In this document: positions 6,805-10,511 of the stretch, piece by piece
Layout of the letters: every line of letters starts with the position of its first letter
Numbering within the stretch: position 1 is the first letter of the stretch
Assembly: GCA_938001995.1 (NCBI GenBank)
Contig: CALLAV010000264.1
Location: 1-10,511 of the forward strand
Direction of reading: 5' to 3'
Source: an uncultured Amylibacter sp.
GTDB taxonomy: Bacteria > Pseudomonadota > Alphaproteobacteria > Rhodobacterales > Rhodobacteraceae
Length of the DNA: 10,511 nt
Notes under the pieces: generated by a model
Databases searched by the model: none
What the model saw: the letters and a program-made list of their open reading frames with translations, nothing else
What the model was told of the DNA's origin: nothing
Program-made: the position numbers and the translations under genes

Positions 6805-8004
6805 ATGGCAGGACCACAACGCACATATGGACGCCGCACGCTTTTGGCGGCGATTCGAAAAAATAGCCCAATTGCGCGGATCGATTTGGCCGAAGCTACG
6901 GGCATCAGTCGAGCAACCGTTACGACCGTAACGGCCGAGTTGTTGCGCGCAGGGTTGATCGCAGAAGTCGCCGATGAAAGTGACAAGTCAGGGCGCGGGC
7001 GTCCTCGGGTTGATCTAAAGATCGACGGTGCGGCGCATTTTATTGCGGGCGTAAAGGTGGCCAATCGTTCACTGTCACTCGTTCTGATCGATTTTGAGGG
7101 CAACCAACTGGCCGAAGTCGATTACCCTTTGGGCCGCCAAACTTTTGCTCCAGACGGTTTGGCCACCGCGTTGCACGATGGGTTAACGGCGCTGATGGGC
7201 ACGGTTGGCAAGGGGATTTCCGATCTTTCGGGGGTTGGCATTGGCATTGCGGGCATCGTCGATGTCCACAGCGGTTTGGTGCATTGGTCGCCGTCTTTGT
7301 CAGAACGAAACGTCCGCTTACAAGCCAGGATTGAAAATGCGCTGGGCGTTCCTGTGTTCCTCGATAACGATGCGAACCTTGTTGCGATGGCGGAAAAACA
7401 GTTCGGGGTGGGGCGCACTGCCAAGGATTTCATCGTGGTCACAATTGAAAGCGGTGTCGGCATGGGCATCGTAATCAACAACGAGATCTATCGCGGCACA
7501 CGGGGGTGCGGCGCGGAATTTGGCCACACCAAAGTGCAACTGGATGGCGCACTGTGTCGCTGCGGGCAGCGCGGCTGTCTCGAGGCCTATGTGGCCGATT
7601 ATGCGCTTTTACGCGAAGCGCAGTTTTTAAACGACGGGGCCGGGGATGCGTCGTCTGAGCAGCAAATCGAACAACTTTTAACCCGCGCTCAACAAGGGGA
7701 TGCGCTCGCGTCCAACATCGTCAACCGCGCTGGGCGTATGTTTGCCATGGGGCTTGCCAATATCGTCAATATTTTCGATCCCGAGCTGATCATTCTTGCG
7801 GGCGAGCGGATGCAGTTTGATCACCTTTATGCAGAAGAGGTCCTCGACAGTATCAAATCGTCGATCGTGCAGGTGGACCAATCTCCACCCGAAGTGGTGA
7901 TCCACAAGTGGGACGACCTGATGTGGGCCAAAGGCGCTGCGGGGTATGCACTTGAAGGGGTCGAAGAGGCGGCGGTTAAAGCGGTTTCGATGCAGGATGC
8001 TTAG
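6805..8004 (+). CDS. ROK-family transcriptional repressor, XylR/NagC-like
   Basis: A 399-residue sugar-responsive regulator. The N-terminal winged helix-turn-helix covers about residues 10-60, with the recognition region around ATGISRATVTTVTAELL (31-47) and the linker GRGRPR (63-68). The ROK domain follows: FLDNDANLVA (185-194, with the sugar-binding Asp189), ESGVGMGIV (215-223), and GAEFGH (236-241) with CRCGQRGCLE (251-260). His241, Cys251, Cys253 and Cys258 form the structural zinc site. Where ROK kinases have DxGGT for ATP, this protein reads AGVKVANRS (81-89), so it is a regulator and not a kinase. Length fits the ROK repressor group. It is transcribed away from the transport operon, shares the 6703-6725 palindrome with it, and probably represses it and itself until an aldose binds. 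Its stop overlaps the following CRTAC1 gene. Confidence 0.9.
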   Translation: MAGPQRTYGRRTLLAAIRKNSPIARIDLAEATGISRATVTTVTAELLRAGLIAEVADESDKSGRGRPRVDLKIDGAAHFIAGVKVANRSLSLVLIDFEGNQLAEVDYPLGRQTFAPDGLATALHDGLTALMGTVGKGISDLSGVGIGIAGIVDVHSGLVHWSPSLSERNVRLQARIENALGVPVFLDNDANLVAMAEKQFGVGRTAKDFIVVTIESGVGMGIVINNEIYRGTRGCGAEFGHTKVQLDGALCRCGQRGCLEAYVADYALLREAQFLNDGAGDASSEQQIEQLLTRAQQGDALASNIVNRAGRMFAMGLANIVNIFDPELIILAGERMQFDHLYAEEVLDSIKSSIVQVDQSPPEVVIHKWDDLMWAKGAAGYALEGVEEAAVKAVSMQDA

Positions 8005-9538
8005 AACAGTTTTTGCGGCGTGCCTGATCGCCAGTCCAGCATTGGCGGATGGTCCTAAATTCCAGCCTGTGAACATTGAGCCCCATATTTATGACGGTGG
8101 ATGGGAACACTTTGTCGGGGGTGGTGTGGCCGTGTTTGATTGCAACGGCGACGATCTGCCCGAAGTCTTTGCCGCTGGGGGTGAAAACCCAAGTGCATTA
8201 TATCTCAACACCTCAACGCCAACTGGGGCCGCGCAATTGACGCTAAAATCACCGGATGCGCTTGCGCTGCATGGTGTGATCGGAGCCTATCCGCTGGATA
8301 TCGACAATGACGCGATTGCTGATTTGGTGGTTTTGCGGGTTGGGCCGAATGTGGTTCTAAAAGGCGGTGCAGACTGTTCCTTTCAGCCGATGCAAGGCCT
8401 GCACATTGATTTTGGGGATGCTTGGAGCACAGCCTTTTCTGCGACGTGGGAACAGGGAAACGCTCTGCCGACGTTGGCCTTTGGCAACTATGTCGACCGC
8501 GATGATCCTGATGGCCCTTTTGAAGCGTGCGATACAAATGTCTTGCAGCGTCCCAATGGCGATCGTTACGATGCGCCACTCAATCTATCGCCGAGCTATT
8601 GTCCGCTGTCCATGTTGTTCAGCGATTGGCAGCGCAACGGCACGCCTGATCTGCGGATCAGCAACGACCGCCATTATTATGTCAGCGATGGTCAAGAACA
8701 GCTTTGGTCGATGGAGGCGTCACCGCGCCTTTACACACAAAGCGATGGCTGGATTGAACACAAGCTGTGGGGCATGGGCATCGCAAGCCGTGATCTAACG
8801 GGGGATGGGCTGCCCGAAGTGATGATGACATCGATGGGCGATCAGCGGATGCAAACGCGGGACTTGGCCTCGATCGGGGCGACCTACAAAGACGTGCCGT
8901 TTGACCTCGGAACCACAGCGCACCGCCCCTACGAAGGTGGGGATGGACGTCCTTCAACGGGCTGGCATGTGCAGTTCGGGGATGTGCAAAACGATGGGCG
9001 CGACGATATTTTTATCGCCAAGGGCAATGTGGAACAGATGCCTGGTCTGGCGATGAAGGATCCGAACAACCTTTTGATACAAACAGAAAATGGCGTGTTT
9101 GAGGAAACGGGCGGCAGCGCGGGCGTGGCGAGCCTGCACCGAGGGCGCGGCGCGGCTTTGGCAGATTTGAATGGTGATGGATTGCTCGATCTTGTTGTTG
9201 TGAACCGCCGCGCGCGCATGGAAGTGTATCAGAACGCCACGGCGGATGCAGGGAACTGGATCGGGCTGCAATTGCATCAAACGGACATTAACACGAACGC
9301 TGTTGGGGCTTGGATTCATGTGAAGGTCGGCGATCGACTGCATCGGCGTGAAATTACTGTCGGTGGGGGCCATGCGGGTGGGCAGCTGGGGGCAGAGCAT
9401 TTTGGTTTGGGTAGCACGGATGCGGTCACTGTGCAGGTGCGTTGGCCTGATGGCAAACAAAGCGAATGGATGGCGCTCCAGGCGGGTCGGCTCTATCACT
9501 TAGCCCGTGATGGAACGGCGCTGAAGTTGCGTGATTAG
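7997..9538 (+). CDS. Secreted CRTAC1-family protein (FG-GAP/VCBS-like repeats plus ASPIC/UnbV domain)
   Basis: A 513-residue exported protein. The start at 7997 gives a clean signal peptide with cleavage after SPALA (residue 17); an upstream in-frame ATG at 7946 would add a basic stretch of 17 residues before it and lies deep in the regulator gene. Calcium-type loops of beta-propeller FG-GAP repeats are visible: DCNGDDLPEVF (48-58), DIDNDAIADLVVL (101-113), DLTGDGLPEVMM (266-277), DVQNDGRDDIFI (329-340) and DLNGDGLLDLVVV (390-402). An ASPIC/UnbV domain covers about 430-500 (WIHVKVGDR, WPDGK). Such proteins are thought to be extracytoplasmic binding or scaffold proteins; no reaction is known. 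The gene overlaps the ROK regulator stop by 8 bp, with only CAGG in front of the ATG, so it probably depends on coupled translation. Its stop overlaps that of the convergent peroxidase gene. Confidence 0.85.
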   Translation: MLRTVFAACLIASPALADGPKFQPVNIEPHIYDGGWEHFVGGGVAVFDCNGDDLPEVFAAGGENPSALYLNTSTPTGAAQLTLKSPDALALHGVIGAYPLDIDNDAIADLVVLRVGPNVVLKGGADCSFQPMQGLHIDFGDAWSTAFSATWEQGNALPTLAFGNYVDRDDPDGPFEACDTNVLQRPNGDRYDAPLNLSPSYCPLSMLFSDWQRNGTPDLRISNDRHYYVSDGQEQLWSMEASPRLYTQSDGWIEHKLWGMGIASRDLTGDGLPEVMMTSMGDQRMQTRDLASIGATYKDVPFDLGTTAHRPYEGGDGRPSTGWHVQFGDVQNDGRDDIFIAKGNVEQMPGLAMKDPNNLLIQTENGVFEETGGSAGVASLHRGRGAALADLNGDGLLDLVVVNRRARMEVYQNATADAGNWIGLQLHQTDINTNAVGAWIHVKVGDRLHRREITVGGGHAGGQLGAEHFGLGSTDAVTVQVRWPDGKQSEWMALQAGRLYHLARDGTALKLRD

Positions 9539-10511
9539 CGCTCAACGGGCAATCCACTTGGAACGGTTTCGGGAATGCCCAAACGGCCTTTGATCGCGGT
9601 TTCGTCAGTCAAAGCACCCAAAAATGCGATAATATCGTCGATATTTTGTTGTGAAAGGTGGACAGGTTTGATCTGACTTGCCGCTAAAATCTCTCCCGTT
9701 GCCCGTGGATCGTCGAGGATTGAAAAATCCTCTGCGCCATTGAATGCTGGCAACTCTGCCTGTGCGGAATCGAAATTTTCGGTTGCGCTCTTGGGATCTA
9801 CATGGTGGCGGATCACGGCTTCTAGGGTTTTAAACGCGCCCGCATGGCCATAGGGCGCAGTGTGCGTGACATTGCGCAAGGATGGCGTGCGAAAGGCATA
9901 AGCGTCTGCGGCATTTCCTGTGACGCGCAAGCGGCCTTCGTCCTTTTTATGCCGTTCAAACCGTGCGGCCTTTCCTGGACCGATTTGCACCATTCCAATG
10001 GCGTGAAACCCGTGGTCGGTTTGGAATTGACCCCCATGACACGATGCACAACCTGCGTCTTCGTAGAACAATTCCATGCCCGATTTTTGGTTTGGCGATA
10101 GCGATGCCTGACCGCGCAAATGCTGATCGAACGGGCTGTCGTCTGCACGCCATTCAAACGCCATAAACGCGGCGATTGCGTTCGAGATATCAGCGAAGTG
10201 GATGGGTTTGTCAGGGCCGATAACGCCTTCGAACTGTGCTTTGTATTCTGGGATGCTGCCTACGCGTTTTGACAGAATATCCCATGCCCCATTAGGCCCC
10301 GTGAAAAAGCCTTGGCGCACCGCTTGGGCCACATCGTTTTCAGAATAATGGCCTGCCATTTCATCGGGCGAAAGCACGGGAAACATAGTTTGCGCAGATA
10401 AAACGCCGTCAAAACCGCCCTCCATATCACCCCCAAGCGGGGTGCGGAATCCATTTGGCTCGCTCGGGTCCATTTCTAGACGTCCGTCGTGAAACAGCAC
10501 CGAAAACTCGG
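9535..10511 (-). CDS. Di-heme cytochrome c peroxidase/MauG-family protein, 5'-truncated
   Basis: The C-terminal 325 or so residues of a periplasmic di-heme protein; the frame is open to the window edge, so the signal peptide and the first heme motif lie outside. Counting from the GTG-encoded Val at 10500, LFHDGRLE (2-9) corresponds to the WDGR region after the first heme. The second heme motif CASCH is at 151-155 (bases 10036-10050), and FRTPSLRNVTHTAPYGHAGAF (split 203-212 and 213-223) is the family's C-terminal block. In the segment TLEAVIRHH (225-233) a His pair occupies the place where relatives carry the sixth ligand of the second heme. Family members reduce hydrogen peroxide or oxidise protein partners. 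The stop overlaps that of the convergent CRTAC1 gene by 4 bp. Confidence 0.88.
   Translation of the reverse strand, partial: EFSVLFHDGRLEMDPSEPNGFRTPLGGDMEGGFDGVLSAQTMFPVLSPDEMAGHYSENDVAQAVRQGFFTGPNGAWDILSKRVGSIPEYKAQFEGVIGPDKPIHFADISNAIAAFMAFEWRADDSPFDQHLRGQASLSPNQKSGMELFYEDAGCASCHGGQFQTDHGFHAIGMVQIGPGKAARFERHKKDEGRLRVTGNAADAYAFRTPSLRNVTHTAPYGHAGAFKTLEAVIRHHVDPKSATENFDSAQAELPAFNGAEDFSILDDPRATGEILAASQIKPVHLSQQNIDDIIAFLGALTDETAIKGRLGIPETVPSGLPVER

Noticed and set aside
7946..7996. Earlier start of the CRTAC1 protein
   Set aside because: It adds a basic stretch of 17 residues in front of a clean signal peptide and lies within the regulator's coding sequence.
1..10511. Mobile element, phage, CRISPR or defence system
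   Set aside because: No transposase, integrase, repeat array, terminal inverted repeats or defence-type domain seen; gene order and composition look like ordinary chromosome.

Overview
The window looks like chromosomal DNA of an alphaproteobacterium, most likely the Roseobacter group (Rhodobacteraceae). This rests on moderate G+C, the protein styles (XylF-type binding protein, ROK regulator, CRTAC1 protein, MauG-like di-heme peroxidase) and tight gene packing; it is an impression, not a database match. I see no RNA gene, CRISPR array, insertion sequence or phage gene. Every gene belongs to a recognisable family.

Layout. (1) 1-1619, plus strand: the C-terminal 456 residues of a molybdenum hydroxylase large subunit (xanthine dehydrogenase/aldehyde oxidase family), followed after 2 bp by a MoaD/ThiS-like sulfur carrier ending in Gly-Gly. 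(2) 1606-6629, minus strand: a five-gene run read right to left. It holds a XylF-type sugar-binding protein, XylH-type permease, single-domain XylG-type ATPase, glucokinase and an epoxide-hydrolase-like alpha/beta hydrolase. A strong intrinsic-terminator-like hairpin sits between xylF and xylH. (3) 6630-6804: divergent control region with a perfect 9-bp inverted repeat (spacer 5), very likely the operator of the ROK repressor. (4) 6805-9538, plus strand: the ROK regulator, overlapping by 8 bp a secreted CRTAC1-family protein (FG-GAP-like calcium repeats plus ASPIC/UnbV domain). (5) 9535-10511, minus strand: the C-terminal part of a di-heme cytochrome c peroxidase/MauG-family protein, tail-to-tail with the CRTAC1 gene; the two stop codons overlap.

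How it fits together. The binding protein would catch an aldose in the periplasm, XylH/XylG import it, and glucokinase phosphorylate it. No xylose isomerase or xylulokinase gene is present and glk is coupled to the ATPase gene, so glucose is at least as good a substrate guess as xylose. The ROK protein would repress the divergent transport operon, and probably itself, until sugar is present. The most useful points for follow-up are the operator, the intercistronic terminator, the glucose-versus-xylose question, the coupling of a sugar regulator to a secreted CRTAC1 protein facing a di-heme peroxidase, and a His-His pair in that peroxidase where relatives carry Met or Tyr as heme ligand.
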